Source: Splendidivirga corallicola (GTDB taxonomy: Bacteria > Bacteroidota > Bacteroidia > Cytophagales > Cyclobacteriaceae). Taken from it: DNA of 64,000 nt. The notes under the pieces were generated by a model. That model worked only from the letters and a program-made list of their open reading frames with translations. It was not told the origin of the DNA and searched no databases. Location: positions 461,559 to 525,558 of the forward strand of contig JAUJEA010000001.1 in NCBI GenBank assembly GCA_030442035.1, written 5' to 3'. A program made the position numbers and the translations under genes. Shown here piece by piece: positions 63,558-64,000 of the stretch. Numbering within the stretch: the stretch's first letter is position 1; each line of letters opens with the position of its first letter.

Positions 63558-64000
63558 ATGATGCAATCGGAACAAGAAATAAAAGAAACAGCCCAGGCAA
63601 ATACCTGTACCAATTGCGGAGCTGAGGTCCATCAGAAGTACTGCCCGGATTGTGGTCAAAAAAAAGATGTCCCAAGACTTCGCTTCAAGACTTTCTTTGA
63701 AGATTTTCTGAATAGAATGTGGGGCTTTGATGGTATGGTTCTCCGGACTATTAAAGAGCTAACACTCAGGCCGGGAAAGGTCATGCAAGAATATATCAGA
63801 GGTGTAAGAGTGAAATATGTAGGTCCTGTTAGCTATTATTTTCTGCTTTTTGCCGTGTATTTTTTGATCATGGAGTTGTTTGACATTGACCTCACTCAAA
63901 TCGCTCCTGACGTAAGTGAATCGATGGGTATTGAAGAATCTGAAGAGCAACGGGCTTTCAAAGAGTCATTCCAGGCAAAAGTCTTCGACAATATGCATTT
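63558..64000 (+). CDS. DUF3667 membrane protein 2, truncated by window end
   Basis: An open frame from ATG at 63558 (a second ATG follows immediately) to the window end, 147 codons so far. It repeats the design of its neighbour: CTNCGAEVHQKYCPDCGQ (zinc-ribbon cysteines), DVPRLRFKTFFEDFLNRMWGFDG, LRPGKVMQEYIRGVRVKYVGPVSYYFLLFAVYF. The two are tandem paralogues. The end of the gene lies outside the window. Confidence 0.85.
   Translation, partial: MMQSEQEIKETAQANTCTNCGAEVHQKYCPDCGQKKDVPRLRFKTFFEDFLNRMWGFDGMVLRTIKELTLRPGKVMQEYIRGVRVKYVGPVSYYFLLFAVYFLIMELFDIDLTQIAPDVSESMGIEESEEQRAFKESFQAKVFDNMH

Overview
The window looks like a chromosomal segment of a member of the Bacteroidota, most likely Cytophagales-like (Flammeovirga/Fulvivirga/Roseivirga type). 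The evidence is AT-rich DNA, three SusC/SusD pairs, two ECF sigma/FecR cell-surface signalling sets, type IX secretion sorting domains of both type A and type B, and start sites without clear Shine-Dalgarno sequences. Genus is inference. I saw no rRNA, tRNA, CRISPR array, phage or insertion sequence.

Layout. 0.5-6.6 kb: a sodium:solute symporter, a large SBBP/PKD surface protein and a DUF922 protease-like protein, all on the minus strand. 6.8-10.4 kb: an operon of L-serine dehydratase beta subunit, TolC-like channel and HlyD-like adaptor, closed by an intrinsic terminator and lacking an inner-membrane pump. 10.7-12.8 kb: an SdpI-family protein, a small lipoprotein and thymidylate synthase. 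13.0-20.0 kb: Sus system 1 (ECF sigma, FecR, STN-type SusC, SusD). 20.1-25.7 kb: a DUF3179 lipoprotein, a Xaa-Pro aminopeptidase, then a plus-strand pair of an outer-membrane barrel and a second DUF3179 lipoprotein whose modules are circularly permuted relative to the first. 25.8-37.6 kb: Sus system 2 (ECF sigma, FecR, STN-type SusC, SusD, lipoprotein, unknown protein) followed by two type IX-secreted proteins (M43 metalloprotease and FG-GAP/ASPIC protein). 38.3-43.0 kb: Sus pair 3, without STN domain, sigma or FecR. 43.7-50.9 kb: two S9 prolyl peptidases behind a Cache-HAMP-GAF-PAS sensor with no output domain. 51.0-59.0 kb: a complete hydroxyproline catabolic operon, with a divergent AraC-type regulator. 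59.2-64.0 kb: an MMPL/RND exporter, a GH113-like glycosidase and two tandem DUF3667 membrane proteins, the second cut by the window end.

How it fits together. Hydroxyproline genes cover both branches: trans-4-hydroxy-L-proline to 2-oxoglutarate, and trans-3-hydroxy-L-proline to proline. Nearby are a Xaa-Pro aminopeptidase, a DPP4-type peptidase, an M43 protease, a serine dehydratase subunit and several TonB-dependent uptake pairs. My inference is that much of the window serves use of proline/hydroxyproline-rich protein such as collagen or hydroxyproline-rich glycoprotein. A 12-bp motif, ACACTATTTTAC or close to it, lies upstream of the hydroxyproline operon, SusC3, the system 2 sigma gene and the Xaa-Pro aminopeptidase, and may mark a shared regulon.

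The observations most worth checking are the circularly permuted DUF3179 protein, the 12-bp motif with two homologous long intergenic elements, the terminator-bearing leader of the aminopeptidase gene, the output-less sensor beside the DPP4 genes, and 16-bp tandem repeats shared by two intergenic regions.
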